Source: an uncultured Pseudomonadota bacterium (GTDB lineage: Bacteria; Myxococcota_A; UBA796; CAJQPC01). From it: a stretch of DNA of 55,440 nucleotides. Position 1 is the stretch's first letter, and each line of letters begins with the position of its first letter. The notes beneath the pieces were generated by a model that made no database searches, was not told the DNA's origin, and was given only the letters and a program-made list of their open reading frames with translations. The DNA is taken from the NCBI GenBank assembly GCA_913060515.1, contig CAJXRZ010000039.1, positions 1-55,440 of the forward strand. The letters are read 5' to 3'. Positions 15,532-29,735 of this stretch are shown in pieces. A program made the translations under genes and the position numbers.

Positions 15532-16575
15532 ATGTTCTTGCTCCTTCTCCCCACCGCAATCGCCGGATACGGCGACGTGGACGACCAGGATCACCCCAAC
15601 TGGGAAGACCGCGCGCTGCACATGTACACCAACATGGCGCGGGTGGATCCAGCGGCGTTCAAGGACGAGTACAAGGCCGGAGGATGCAACTTCGACAAGG
15701 ACTTCTCTGAAGAGGAGAAGACCCCAAAGACGGCCTACTTTTACTCCCGCCCGCTGAACAAGGTCGCCCGCCTCCACAGCAAGGACATGAACCAGACGGG
15801 GGAACTGGACCACACAAGCTCCGATGGAACCAGCTTCGGGGAGCGGGTCAGCGCGGTCTACAGCGAAGGCGCCATCGGTGAAAACATCGCTTGGAACTAC
15901 GGGCTCTGGGGTTCGGTCTTCCAGGGTTGGATGTGCTCCACCAGCGGCCACCGAGAGAACCTGATGAGCCCGCTCTACGTGGAGCTCGGGACCGGGGTCG
16001 CTGGGGCGTACACCACCCAGAACTTTGGCGCCGGCAGCCCGGATACCAGCGGCCGCATCGCAATGGGACTCCACGAGCCCGAGAACCCAAAGCCCGGGAA
16101 CGAGGTCACCTTTTGGGTGGACTATCAAGGCAAGAGCGGCGCGGAGCTGGTGCTCTGGCTGGACGGCGTGGACTACACGATGGCCCGCGTTTATGGCGAA
16201 GAGGACAGCGGCATCTGGTCCACCGAAGTCGCCATGCCAGAGAGCGATGCCGGGTGCAGCGCCTACTACTTCTCCTGGGAGCAGGGCAGCAACGCCGGGG
16301 TGTTTCCACAAGACGGCAGCTACCTGATGGGCAAGGACTGCAAGGACCTTTGGGTTGATGCGCAGTACGAGGAGCCCACGGACCCGGACGAGCCAGATCC
16401 GAACGACGGAGATCCAGACCCGGACCCGAATGATTCGGAGGACGACCCACGCATCGGCGACGGAAACGGTCCCAACGCCGAGCAACCGGGAGGCTGCAGC
16501 ACCCTTCCCGCTGGCAGCGCCGGTGTGGTCTGGCTCTTGGCGCTCGGCGGCCTGCTCCTCCGCCGCAGAGACTGA
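15532..16575 (+). CDS. Secreted CAP/SCP-domain protein with a MYXO-CTERM-like tail
   Basis: A 347-residue protein. A very short signal peptide (MFLLLLPTAIA, cut before GYGD) is followed by a CAP (cysteine-rich secretory/PR-1) domain at about 22-165, with HSKDM, GENIAWN and GHRENLM marking the usual active-face blocks. A beta-rich domain follows (about 175-265), then an acidic Pro/Asp linker (EEPTDPDEPDPNDGDPDPD). The C-terminal tail is GGCSTLPAGSAG, a hydrophobic helix, then LLRRRD. CAP proteins are secreted and bind lipids or act in host or prey interaction; the exact role is unknown. GGAGG about five bases before the ATG supports the start. Both MYXO-CTERM-like genes of the window lie within 5 kb. 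Confidence 0.85.
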   Translation: MFLLLLPTAIAGYGDVDDQDHPNWEDRALHMYTNMARVDPAAFKDEYKAGGCNFDKDFSEEEKTPKTAYFYSRPLNKVARLHSKDMNQTGELDHTSSDGTSFGERVSAVYSEGAIGENIAWNYGLWGSVFQGWMCSTSGHRENLMSPLYVELGTGVAGAYTTQNFGAGSPDTSGRIAMGLHEPENPKPGNEVTFWVDYQGKSGAELVLWLDGVDYTMARVYGEEDSGIWSTEVAMPESDAGCSAYYFSWEQGSNAGVFPQDGSYLMGKDCKDLWVDAQYEEPTDPDEPDPNDGDPDPDPNDSEDDPRIGDGNGPNAEQPGGCSTLPAGSAGVVWLLALGGLLLRRRD

Positions 16576-16603
16576 GCCTCTGGCCAGTTGAGCTTTGGGC
16601 GCC

Positions 16604-17101
16604 TCAGGGCGACTTCAGGGAGAGTTGGGCGTTCGCCGCGCTCCACCCCTGCCGATCCTGGGTGCTCACCGAGCGGCCCAGGGCCCGCCACTCGATCGGC
16701 GTCAGCTCCTTGGCATCCACGACCAGCTCCAGCGACTCAGAGCAGCCTCGAATGCAGCCCTCGAAGATCGGTGCGCTGAGCAGCGCGTGGTCCGTGTCAG
16801 CCACAGTGCGCGCGACGACGAGCTCTCCATCGCGCATAAGGCTGAGGTTTAGTGGCCCGCTGAGGACCTTGGGCAAGTGGACCTCGATCTGGAGATCAGC
16901 CTCGTGCTCGACGACGCAGCCCTCACAGGGGGGGACCCCGCTCAAACGGGCTTGGATGGGCACGCGCAGGGCTTGCCCCGGAACCACGATCCCCTCCCCG
17001 CTGGACTTGGCCTCGGCGGACCACCCGTCGTGCACAGGCTGGCTGTCCTCGAAGTTCCCTTCGAAGGCCGGAGTGCATGCGATGGCGAGGAGGAAGATCA
17101 T
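16604..17101 (-). CDS. Small predicted lipoprotein with a very short signal peptide
   Basis: A 165-residue protein starting MIFLLAIACTPAF: an eight-residue hydrophobic stretch ends in the lipobox AIAC, with Cys9 as the probable lipid attachment point. The mature part has Cys pairs (PCEGC and GCIRGC) and a beta-rich look; I do not recognise a family. Longer frames upstream read through the divergent nitrilase-family gene and are rejected. There is no good ribosome site just before the ATG. It converges on the CAP gene and is divergent from the hydrolase at 17165. Confidence 0.6.
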   Translation of the reverse strand: MIFLLAIACTPAFEGNFEDSQPVHDGWSAEAKSSGEGIVVPGQALRVPIQARLSGVPPCEGCVVEHEADLQIEVHLPKVLSGPLNLSLMRDGELVVARTVADTDHALLSAPIFEGCIRGCSESLELVVDAKELTPIEWRALGRSVSTQDRQGWSAANAQLSLKSP

Positions 17102-17164
17102 GTTTGTGTGACGCTTGACCTCAGGATGACATTCAGGTAGGCGGGTCGCTGCCCCTGATCGCCC

Positions 17165-17893
17165 ATGAAACTCGCAGCTGTCCAATATCGCCCTCCCCAC
17201 GGCCGCCCCGAGCAGGCCAGAGAGGAGCTGCGCGCCTTGATCCTGCGCGCCGAAGACGCCGACCTGGTCGTCTGTCCTGAGATGGCCACGACCGGCTACG
17301 TCTTCGAGAGCGCCGAGGAGATCGCCCCTCTGGCCGAAAGGGCCCAAGGCCCCACTTTCCAGATGCTGCGGGAGTGCGCCCAGACCTTGGGTGCCTGGGT
17401 GGTCTGCGGCTTCGCGGAGCGCGGCGAGCATGCCCTCCACAACAGCGCGATGACCGTCTCCCCCACCGGCGAGCTGGTGAACTGCTACCGCAAAGTGCTG
17501 CTCTATGAGCTGGATGAGATCTGGGCGGAAGCTGGCGCGGATCGACCGGTGCTGCGCACCAACACTCTGGGACGCCTCACTCCTGGCATCTGCATGGACC
17601 TGAACGACGACCGCTTCGGGCTGCACTTGCGCGCGAACCAGCCCGATGTGCTGGCCTTCTGCACCAACTGGGTAGACGAGGACGTGGACATCCTCTCCTA
17701 CTGGCGCATGCGCCTCTTCGGCTGGCAAGGCTGGATGGTGGCCGCGGATCGCTGGGGCACCGAGCGCGGGGTCCGGTTCTACGGCCGCTCCGCCATCTTG
17801 GGCCCCCAGGGACGCGTCCTGGGCGTGCTTCCGGCCACCGGCGATGCCGTGCTCTATGCAGAGACCCAGACCGGCAAGACCGAGCTTCGCTGA
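17165..17893 (+). CDS. Carbon-nitrogen hydrolase (nitrilase superfamily)
   Basis: A 242-residue cytosolic enzyme with the Glu-Lys-Cys triad: E39 in CPEMATTGY, K110 in YRKVLLY and C143 in TPGICMDLND. The family hydrolyses amides or nitriles (omega-amidases, N-carbamoyl hydrolases, amidases). MKLAAVQYRP at the N-terminus and the late RSAILGPQGRVLG strand are family features. At 242 residues it is slightly shorter than typical members. The substrate is not predictable from context; the following membrane protein starts 41 bases downstream and may be co-transcribed. Confidence 0.9.
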   Translation: MKLAAVQYRPPHGRPEQAREELRALILRAEDADLVVCPEMATTGYVFESAEEIAPLAERAQGPTFQMLRECAQTLGAWVVCGFAERGEHALHNSAMTVSPTGELVNCYRKVLLYELDEIWAEAGADRPVLRTNTLGRLTPGICMDLNDDRFGLHLRANQPDVLAFCTNWVDEDVDILSYWRMRLFGWQGWMVAADRWGTERGVRFYGRSAILGPQGRVLGVLPATGDAVLYAETQTGKTELR

Positions 17894-17934
17894 GCGGCTC
17901 CCGGCGATTCCGTACTCTGCTGTAGCCTTGGGGC

Positions 17935-19698
17935 GTGCGCGCACGACTCAAAGCGGCCTTGGTGGCTCCGGCAGGCGGTTGGCCACTGAGCCTCCTCAGC
18001 CTGGTGGCTTGCGGCCTGATGGCCTGGTTCTGGACCCAGTCGGCGCTCTCGACGAGCTGGGCCCGCATCGCAGCCCTACAGCCGGTGGAGACCTACGCCT
18101 TCGCGGCCTACCAACAAATCGTGCACAACCTGGCCTTGAACGGGGTCTTTGAGCAGACGGTTCACAAGGGCTACGCCAACGCATGGGCATGGAGCGGACA
18201 CCGCAGCGGGACGCTCTACTTGGCCTCCTGGTTTTACCGCCTGGATCCCAGTTCACTGGGCCTGGCGCGCTTCCAGATTCTCACAGTCCTGGCTGGCGTC
18301 CTCCCGGCCATGGGCTTGGGACGTCAGGGCCTCAAGCATCCCGCCGGGTGGGCCCTGGGCGCAGCGCTCTACCTGGGCACGCCGCCGGTCATGGCGATGG
18401 CGCTTCAGGACTACCAAGACCTGGCCCTGGCTCTGCCGGCCCTGGTCTTCTTGGCATGGTCCCTGCGCGCCCACTGGGCCTGGGTTCCCATCGCCGCCCT
18501 CTGCGCCCTGCTCCCCCGGGAAGAGACCACGCCCTTGGTCCTGGTGATGGCCTTGAGCTGGCCGCCAGGGGGGTGGAGATCCCCGCACTGGAAGCGTTGG
18601 GCCCTGAACTTGGGCCTCTGCGCGGCCGTCACCCTAGGCTGGGTGGGCGCAACCGAGGCCATGGCACCGGCAGAAGAGGCCGCGTACCAGATGCCCTTGA
18701 GCGACGCTGTGGGTGGTCTGGGAGGCGGCGGGGGCGTGATCTTCCTGGATGGGTGGAGCGCCCTGGAGAGCTTCTATTTGGACATGGCTTGGCCTAGCGG
18801 AGTCTGGGGGCTGCTCAACCCCATTCCCATGTTGGTCAGCGCCGGCTTGGCCCTCTTCCACATGAGCATTCCAGCCGGTCACGCCGTGGACCGAAGCTGG
18901 ACTGGCCACTGTCACCACATCGCGCCCGGCTTGGCTTTCGGCGTGGTGGCCTCGATTGGGGGGGCCAGTTGGCTGATGTCCAAGCTCAGCGCGCTGCGTC
19001 TGCCCGCGGTCGGACGTGGCCTGGGAATCGCCGGCCTCTTCCTCCTCCTCTTCGCGACGATTCTCATCCGCTTTGCCGCCTTCGCCGAGCAGCACGCCCT
19101 GCTGACGGGTCGCTACTCACCGGCCTGGACCCACCCCGCATGGGGGCTGGCCGCGCAGCTTCCCGACAACGCCATCCCCATCGTGCCGGTGCGCTTGAGC
19201 CTGGTCGTGGCCGACCGCCGCACCTCCTACACCTTGAACGGCTCACTGCGAAACAAGGCGCCAGAGATGGGCTTGGCCGCAGGCAGTCACGCCATCGTAG
19301 ACACCCGCGAGCCAGACACCATGCGGCGCGTGCAAGCCATGCCGGGGGCCACTCTGCTCGCCGAAGAGACCCCTTTCCAGCTCTGGTCTTGGCAGGTCGG
19401 CCGACCCGATCCGAGCTGGACCCGGACCGAGGCCAGAGGCACCCAGACCGCACCTGAGTTTCTAGGGCCCTTCCGCAACCCCGAAGAGATCCCGGGCGTG
19501 CCAGCCCACGTCACTGCGCCCGTCGCCCAGAAAGGGAAGCCTGCACCCAGCATCCGGATCCCTTGGCGAGACCAGGAAGTTGGCGAGATGGGGCCACCGG
19601 GACCCGATCCCGGCACGCAACATGGACGCTCCCCTGGCCCAATTCCTCCGGCTGGCCCCGGCCCTCAGCCCGGTCGCGGCGGACAGACGGGTCCCTAA
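17935..19698 (+). CDS. Polytopic membrane protein, DUF2079-like (GT-C-type fold)
   Basis: A 587-residue protein with about ten hydrophobic helices between 20 and 395. The first loop ([39 protein letters not shown]) resembles DUF2079 proteins, distant relatives of glycosyltransferase family C membrane enzymes. The last 80 residues (about 505-587) are hydrophilic and rich in Pro and Gly ([20 protein letters not shown]) with no helix, which is odd for this family. The GTG start lacks a strong ribosome site. It may work on polyisoprenoid-linked sugars, but this is inference from fold resemblance. Confidence 0.65.
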   Translation: MRARLKAALVAPAGGWPLSLLSLVACGLMAWFWTQSALSTSWARIAALQPVETYAFAAYQQIVHNLALNGVFEQTVHKGYANAWAWSGHRSGTLYLASWFYRLDPSSLGLARFQILTVLAGVLPAMGLGRQGLKHPAGWALGAALYLGTPPVMAMALQDYQDLALALPALVFLAWSLRAHWAWVPIAALCALLPREETTPLVLVMALSWPPGGWRSPHWKRWALNLGLCAAVTLGWVGATEAMAPAEEAAYQMPLSDAVGGLGGGGGVIFLDGWSALESFYLDMAWPSGVWGLLNPIPMLVSAGLALFHMSIPAGHAVDRSWTGHCHHIAPGLAFGVVASIGGASWLMSKLSALRLPAVGRGLGIAGLFLLLFATILIRFAAFAEQHALLTGRYSPAWTHPAWGLAAQLPDNAIPIVPVRLSLVVADRRTSYTLNGSLRNKAPEMGLAAGSHAIVDTREPDTMRRVQAMPGATLLAEETPFQLWSWQVGRPDPSWTRTEARGTQTAPEFLGPFRNPEEIPGVPAHVTAPVAQKGKPAPSIRIPWRDQEVGEMGPPGPDPGTQHGRSPGPIPPAGPGPQPGRGGQTGP

Positions 19699-19737
19699 GG
19701 ACCGGCTTGGGTTTTTGGTCGATCTCGGCGAAAGACA

Positions 19738-19749
19738 GAACAGACGTTC
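19738..19749. promoter_or_regulatory. LexA-like operator upstream of uvrA
   Basis: GAAC-AGAC-GTTC is a perfect GAAC-N4-GTTC palindrome inside a 68-base gap, 18 bases before the uvrA ATG. This is the core of the Gram-positive SOS box, and the extended sequence ending GTTCAG also fits most positions of the LexA box I recall for Myxococcus xanthus. uvrA is a classical SOS gene. LexA itself is not in the window. Confidence 0.65.
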
Positions 19750-19767
19750 AGTGTTAGCAGGCGAGCC

Positions 19768-25431
<5,664 letters not shown>

Positions 25432-25440
25432 GGCGCTGAG

Positions 25441-26901
25441 CTACCCAAAGCTCATGGCCAGGAAGCCCCAAGCCGAGATCAGATTCTCTGGCTGATAGGC
25501 CCCGGTGAGGGGGTTGTCAGGCTGCGCCTGCTCCAGACCGTAGCCGTAGACGGTCGCGGCGCCCAAGTAGAAGGACTCGCCGATGGGGATCTGAGCCCGG
25601 GCTCCGATGCCCAGGTGCCAAGGGAAGAGGTAGCCCACAGTGAGCTGGGCCACGGGCACACCAAAGCCAATGTAGGGATGGGCTCTGAGCCTCAGGTCGC
25701 TGGTCCCAGAGGACAGGGTGTTGTCGCTGCCTACGGGAATCCCCACGTCCACGCCAACGCTGAGCGCGAGTGGACCGGGGCGCAGCTGCGCGCTGAGGCT
25801 GCCCACAGGCATGACGGCGTTCACCGAGGCCTTGGTGTGGGGGGTGCGGTCGGGCTTGGACAGGTACATGTCACCGTCGTACATCCAGCCAACACCAAGG
25901 GCGGCTTGCAGCGAGAAGAAGGACACCTCTTGGGGGCCATCCGCCTGGTCCACGCGTATCGCCGAGCTGCCTTGGACTTCGTAGATCACGGGTCCCTTCC
26001 TGCCGTCGACCACCAGGTGCAGGGGCTGGTGGGAGGAGAGGCTGAAGGTGCGGACCACCCGGTCCTGCAGTGCCAGAGCCTCTGGGCCTTCGGCCAAAGC
26101 TGCGGCCAGCAGCTCCAGGTCCGAGGCCATCGCAGGCACCTCGACCATCCAGTCTTGTCCGCGGCTCAGCCGGGCGCTCTCGCGCGCGACGCTCTCTCCG
26201 TCCACTTCAACGCGCACCCAGTGCCGTCCAGGAGCGACTGGGACGCCTAGGGCCGCAGACTGTGGAGCGCCTCCATCCACCACGACCATCGTTCCCGGAG
26301 GGGCTCCGAAGATGCGCACTGTGGCCTTTGGGGCCAACTGGATCTGCGCACGCACTTCGTCGAAGGCCAAGCGCTCCGCTTCCTCGGAGATCAGCTCGTC
26401 GCCAACCGCCCGAGAAGGGTCCAGAGCCGCAGCGTCGATCCAGGCCTGGGGCACGACCGTCTCGTTCAACTCCCCTCGGTAGCCCTCGGCTGCGGGGTCC
26501 GTGGCCAGGTCCCCTTGGAAGTAGCGAGCGACCGCATAGCCCTGAAAAACCAAGGCGTTGTACAGCAAGTCCCGGTCAGCTTCGTCGCGGACCGCGGTCA
26601 CCCCGTCGGTGGCAGCCTTGAGCCGGCTCATGATGGCCAGCTCCCCATCGAACTCGTCTGCGAGGGGCTTGACCGCCTCAAGCTCCGATGCCAAGCGGGT
26701 GAGCGCAGCCAGATCCGCATCGGACAAGACGGCGGTGGGCAGCAGTTCAGTAGACTCCACCCGCTTGAGGGTGGGATAGAGCGCCGGGTCTGACTCCATG
26801 CCAAGGAAGAGCACGCCCCCGGTCATGACTTGCTCTTGAGCCGGCGGGGCATCGTCTTGAGCGAAGGCCGGAGAAAGCGCCAGCAGAAGGATCAGCGACA
26901 T
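25441..26901 (-). CDS. Exported PEGA-like protein with a beta-rich C-terminal region, kinase partner candidate
   Basis: A 486-residue protein. A short signal peptide (MSLILLLALSPAFA, cut before QDDAP) precedes an alpha-helical region to about 190. A PEGA-like domain follows (about 205-265: RIFGAPPGTMVVVDGG, PVAPGRHWVRVEVDGE). The last ~160 residues alternate hydrophobic strands with Gly and aromatic residues (LGVGWMYDG, AHPYIGFGVPVAQLTVGYL, FYLGAATVYGYGL), suggesting an outer-membrane barrel. Its ATG overlaps the end of the kinase gene by ten bases, so synthesis is coupled. Frames reaching 27003 only run into the kinase gene. Function unknown; a structural or sensory partner of the kinase is plausible. 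Confidence 0.65.
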   Translation of the reverse strand: MSLILLLALSPAFAQDDAPPAQEQVMTGGVLFLGMESDPALYPTLKRVESTELLPTAVLSDADLAALTRLASELEAVKPLADEFDGELAIMSRLKAATDGVTAVRDEADRDLLYNALVFQGYAVARYFQGDLATDPAAEGYRGELNETVVPQAWIDAAALDPSRAVGDELISEEAERLAFDEVRAQIQLAPKATVRIFGAPPGTMVVVDGGAPQSAALGVPVAPGRHWVRVEVDGESVARESARLSRGQDWMVEVPAMASDLELLAAALAEGPEALALQDRVVRTFSLSSHQPLHLVVDGRKGPVIYEVQGSSAIRVDQADGPQEVSFFSLQAALGVGWMYDGDMYLSKPDRTPHTKASVNAVMPVGSLSAQLRPGPLALSVGVDVGIPVGSDNTLSSGTSDLRLRAHPYIGFGVPVAQLTVGYLFPWHLGIGARAQIPIGESFYLGAATVYGYGLEQAQPDNPLTGAYQPENLISAWGFLAMSFG

Positions 26902-28610
26902 GTGAGTGCCCCTTGGGTCGGGGTGCAGGTGATTCCAGTGGGCTTGGTGACGTTGGTGCTGCCCTTGAGGGTCGCGCCATCCACCTCCGCACGCACAGTG
27001 CAAGTCCCGGCAGGCAGCTCACGAAGCAGAGCAGAGCTGCTGCCGCTTCCAGAGACATCGCCACAGGAGACGGCGACGCTGCTCGCCCCAGGCACGCTGA
27101 ACTTGGCGGAGCGAAGGCGTGGGCCAACGACCAGAGGCTCGTTCTCTGGCTCTTTGATCTCAGGCTCCGCGACCTTGGGCTGGGTGTCCACCTTGGGCTC
27201 CCGCACCTTGATCGGCTTCGGGTCGTCGATGGCCTGCGGATCGAGCGCCTGCGCTTCGACCGCCGGGTCTTCAATCTCTGCGAGCTCAACCACTTCCACA
27301 ACCTCGGGGATGGGGTCCGGGGCCGGTGTGGTCACTCGCACCTCGTCTTGGGGCACCGGAAGCGGCAAGTCGGGCGCTTGCGGACCCGGGCGAGAGAAGT
27401 AGAACGCGCCAAGGCCGATCAGCAGCGCCGCAGCGATCCCGATGACCCAAGGCATCGCACCCTTCTTCTCTGGCTCCTCTTCCTCTTGAGGCGGCGCCGC
27501 TGCTGGAGCCAGCGGCTGAGAGCTCGTGGCGCTCCCTTCAGGGGCTGCGTCGGGCTCCTCGCTTGGACCGAAGTCATCGAAGACCAGCGTGGGGTTCGAG
27601 ACGGGCTTGGCCGGGGCCGCGCTGCCGCCTGTTGTGAGCCCCTCTTCCGTCAATACACCCCGGGCAGGCCGGGTCTGGTCATCGAACACTTCCGGCAGCT
27701 TGGCCAGAGCGCGCTCGCTGAACACATGCAGGGCCTCTCCCTCAAAGCGCTTGGCCAAGTCCTTGGCTCCAGCCGCCAGCATCCCTGCAGTGGGACGATC
27801 CTCTACCTCGTAGGCCAAGCACCCCTGGAGCAAGGTGAGCCACTGCTCAATGGCCTCTTCAGGTTGTCCAGCCAGCTTGTCGCGCACACGCTCAAGGGCG
27901 ACCTTGACCTGCAGCTCCTGGGCATCGGGCTTGAGCTCTACCCGACCCAGTGCTTCGCCAGCCAGCAGCTCGTAGGCCACACAGCCAACAGCAAAGACAT
28001 CTCCAGCTGGGACTTCTGGCTCCCCGATGAGGCGCTCTGGAGAGAGGTAGCCCAGGCTGCCGTAGCGAATCTGGCCTGTCTTGGCCTCGCGGCCGCTGAA
28101 CTCGGCCCTGGCGATGCCAAAGTCGAGCACCTTGACCTCGCCCGAGGGAGTCAGGCGAATGTTGCTGGGCTTGATGTCTCTGTGGACCACGCGAAGAGGC
28201 TCCTCGCCACCAGCTTTGCTCGACCACGCCGCATCCAAGGCCCCAGCGACCCCGCTGACCACCTCCATCACCGCGACCGGCCCCATGTCCTCCCCGAGCT
28301 GCTCCCGAGCTTGGATGACAAGCTCCAGATCGTAGCCCTGGATGTGCTCCATGACGATGGCCCAGCGCCCATCCAGTCGGAGCAGATCGTCGACCCGAAC
28401 AATGTTTCGGTGCTGAAGGCGACCCAAGAGCCGCGCTTCGTCTCGCAGGCGCTTGGAGGCGTCGGCGAAGTTGCTGAGGGACTCGTTGAGCAGCTTGACC
28501 GCCACGTCCTTCTTGAAGCCCCCCATGGACTCCATCTCAGCCAAATACACGGTGCCAAAGGCCCCGCTTCCCAGCTCACGTTTGAGGGTAAAGCGCCGCT
28601 CGCTGCCCAC
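26892..28610 (-). CDS. Hanks-type Ser/Thr protein kinase with one membrane helix
   Basis: A 572-residue kinase. The catalytic domain spans about 7-290: glycine loop GSGAFG at 14-19, K39 in AVKLL, HRDIKPSN at 143-150, DFG at 163-165, and GSLGYLSPE in the activation segment. A Pro/Glu-rich juxtamembrane region precedes the single helix at 386-406, so the C-terminus is periplasmic. That region is Pro/Glu-rich and ends in a PEGA-like module with four Cys (SVAVSCGDV, PAGTCTVRAEVDG, TGITCTPTQGALTC). It starts with GTG directly after the TGA of the upstream lipoprotein, and its end overlaps the PEGA protein gene. A signal at the envelope probably controls phosphorylation of unknown cytosolic targets. 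Confidence 0.92.
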   Translation of the reverse strand: MGSERRFTLKRELGSGAFGTVYLAEMESMGGFKKDVAVKLLNESLSNFADASKRLRDEARLLGRLQHRNIVRVDDLLRLDGRWAIVMEHIQGYDLELVIQAREQLGEDMGPVAVMEVVSGVAGALDAAWSSKAGGEEPLRVVHRDIKPSNIRLTPSGEVKVLDFGIARAEFSGREAKTGQIRYGSLGYLSPERLIGEPEVPAGDVFAVGCVAYELLAGEALGRVELKPDAQELQVKVALERVRDKLAGQPEEAIEQWLTLLQGCLAYEVEDRPTAGMLAAGAKDLAKRFEGEALHVFSERALAKLPEVFDDQTRPARGVLTEEGLTTGGSAAPAKPVSNPTLVFDDFGPSEEPDAAPEGSATSSQPLAPAAAPPQEEEEPEKKGAMPWVIGIAAALLIGLGAFYFSRPGPQAPDLPLPVPQDEVRVTTPAPDPIPEVVEVVELAEIEDPAVEAQALDPQAIDDPKPIKVREPKVDTQPKVAEPEIKEPENEPLVVGPRLRSAKFSVPGASSVAVSCGDVSGSGSSSALLRELPAGTCTVRAEVDGATLKGSTNVTKPTGITCTPTQGALTCR

Positions 28611-29069
28611 TCAAAGCCCCACGTTCTGGTTGCCGATGCAGTCTTCGCTGTCCGAGACAACGATCTCAGAGAGTGAAACATCGCTGCCGTTGTCGACCAT
28701 CTCGTCTGGGAGAGGGCCGTGGGTGTTCTGACGCAGCGCCGCATACAGGGTGTAGGGGCCTGGCTCCAGCGGGTTTGGGAGGTCGAGGACTTCGCCATCT
28801 CCCACTGCCACGTAGCTCAGGAGATCGGGGTCATCGATGTACAGGTGCCAGTGACCCTGGCCCTCAACATCCACCGTGCTGGGATCTTCCAGAACGAAGT
28901 TCTCCACCTGCACGACGACCTGGAAGTCAGGACAGATGTCTCGTCCCTTTTCCGAATCCGAGAAGTGGTCCGGGTTCGGAAAGAGGAGGGTGATGGTCGG
29001 CACCAGCGCCTCCGGACCGACGTACTCCGGAGGGGCGCATGCAAAGACAGAAAGGATCAGTGGCAACAT
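28611..29069 (-). CDS. Predicted lipoprotein heading the kinase operon
   Basis: A 152-residue protein starting MLPLILSVFACAPPE, with a ten-residue hydrophobic stretch and lipobox SVFAC (Cys11). The mature domain contains EGQGHWHLYIDD, GEVLDLPNPLEPGPYTLYAALR and DNGSDVSLSEIVV, resembling small Ig-like lipoproteins with a GHWHLYID strand (DUF4399-like); I am not sure of the family. There is no ribosome site before the ATG, but a TATACT box sits seven bases upstream, so the message may be leaderless. The stop abuts the kinase GTG (TGAGTG). It may feed ligand state to the kinase. Confidence 0.7.
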   Translation of the reverse strand: MLPLILSVFACAPPEYVGPEALVPTITLLFPNPDHFSDSEKGRDICPDFQVVVQVENFVLEDPSTVDVEGQGHWHLYIDDPDLLSYVAVGDGEVLDLPNPLEPGPYTLYAALRQNTHGPLPDEMVDNGSDVSLSEIVVSDSEDCIGNQNVGL

Positions 29070-29076
29070 TGGCTGA

Positions 29077-29082
29077 AGTATA
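29077..29082 (-). promoter_or_regulatory. Possible -10 box for leaderless transcription of the kinase operon
   Basis: On the minus strand the sequence is TATACT with seven bases to the ATG at 29069, which places the expected transcription start on or one base before the start codon. No clear -35 hexamer is seen 16-18 bases upstream. Confidence 0.35.
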
Positions 29083-29115
29083 CAGCCTGGGTGCGTGCTC
29101 TAGGTTTACGCGACC

Positions 29116-29559
29116 TTATCTGATGCGGACCATGCACTCAGCAGGAAGGACGTGCGCCTCTTCCTCCAGGTTCAACAACCCGTATGACTGACTCACGACA
29201 ACGTCAGCCCCCTCGTCCAGGCAAAGCTGCCGCAGGTTGCGAAGGGTGTTGCCAGGTCGCGCTTGGTACACACAGAAGGCCGCGATGCGCAGATCGTCCA
29301 GGCCGCCTTGGGCCTTGACCCATTCAGCGAGGGCTTCGGTCGGCCCGACGCCCTTCCAGCCCAGACCAAAGGTCGGCGTTCCCAGGATCAGACCGGCGTA
29401 GTCAAAGGGGTCTATGTCAGCCGGCACGTCCTCCAGACTGAACACATCCACTTCGAAGGCACGCTGCTCCAGCCGGCGCACCATGTCGGGCACCACCTTC
29501 GGGGTCAAGCCCTTCTCGGAGTCATGAACCAACAACAAACGCAAAGGAGTAAATGGCAT
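29116..29559 (-). CDS. Flavodoxin-like protein
   Basis: A 147-residue protein with a flavodoxin-like alpha/beta pattern: first strand LRLLLVHDSEKGLTPKVV (the phosphate-loop position, lacking the usual T/S-rich motif), DYAGLILGTPTFGLGWKGV around residue 60-75, and LRIAAFCVYQARPGN as the fourth strand. Canonical flavodoxins carry FMN and move electrons; the loop here (DSEKGLTP) is somewhat atypical. The start at 29559 was set by AAGGAGG at 29563-29569. Longer frames upstream have no support. The gene is divergent from the GYF_2 protein. Confidence 0.7.
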   Translation of the reverse strand: MPFTPLRLLLVHDSEKGLTPKVVPDMVRRLEQRAFEVDVFSLEDVPADIDPFDYAGLILGTPTFGLGWKGVGPTEALAEWVKAQGGLDDLRIAAFCVYQARPGNTLRNLRQLCLDEGADVVVSQSYGLLNLEEEAHVLPAECMVRIR

Positions 29560-29668
29560 GCCCCTCCTTTTCCTCCTCCGTGGCCCATCGTCAACATCCC
29601 AAGGGCAAGTTCGCGATGGCCCAGACGTGAAACTTGGGTCAACCAGGGGGTGACATGGCCTCCACAAG

Positions 29669-29698
29669 TTGACCTGGACAAGCCGCAGGAAGTAAAAG
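29669..29698 (+). promoter_or_regulatory. Possible sigma-70 promoter for the GYF_2 protein gene
   Basis: TTGACC at 29669-29674, an 18-base spacer and TAAAAG at 29693-29698 resemble -35 and -10 elements in the 176-base divergent region. GAGGAG at 29721-29726 lies nine bases before the chosen ATG at 29736. Confidence 0.35.
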
Positions 29699-29735
29699 CG
29701 TGCTTCGTGCATCGCGCGCGGAGGAGTACGTCAAC

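Noticed and set aside
16604-17944. A 446-codon minus-strand frame extending the lipoprotein gene upstream
   Set aside because: The extension lies opposite the nitrilase-family gene with its intact catalytic triad. The lipoprotein signal peptide begins at 17101.
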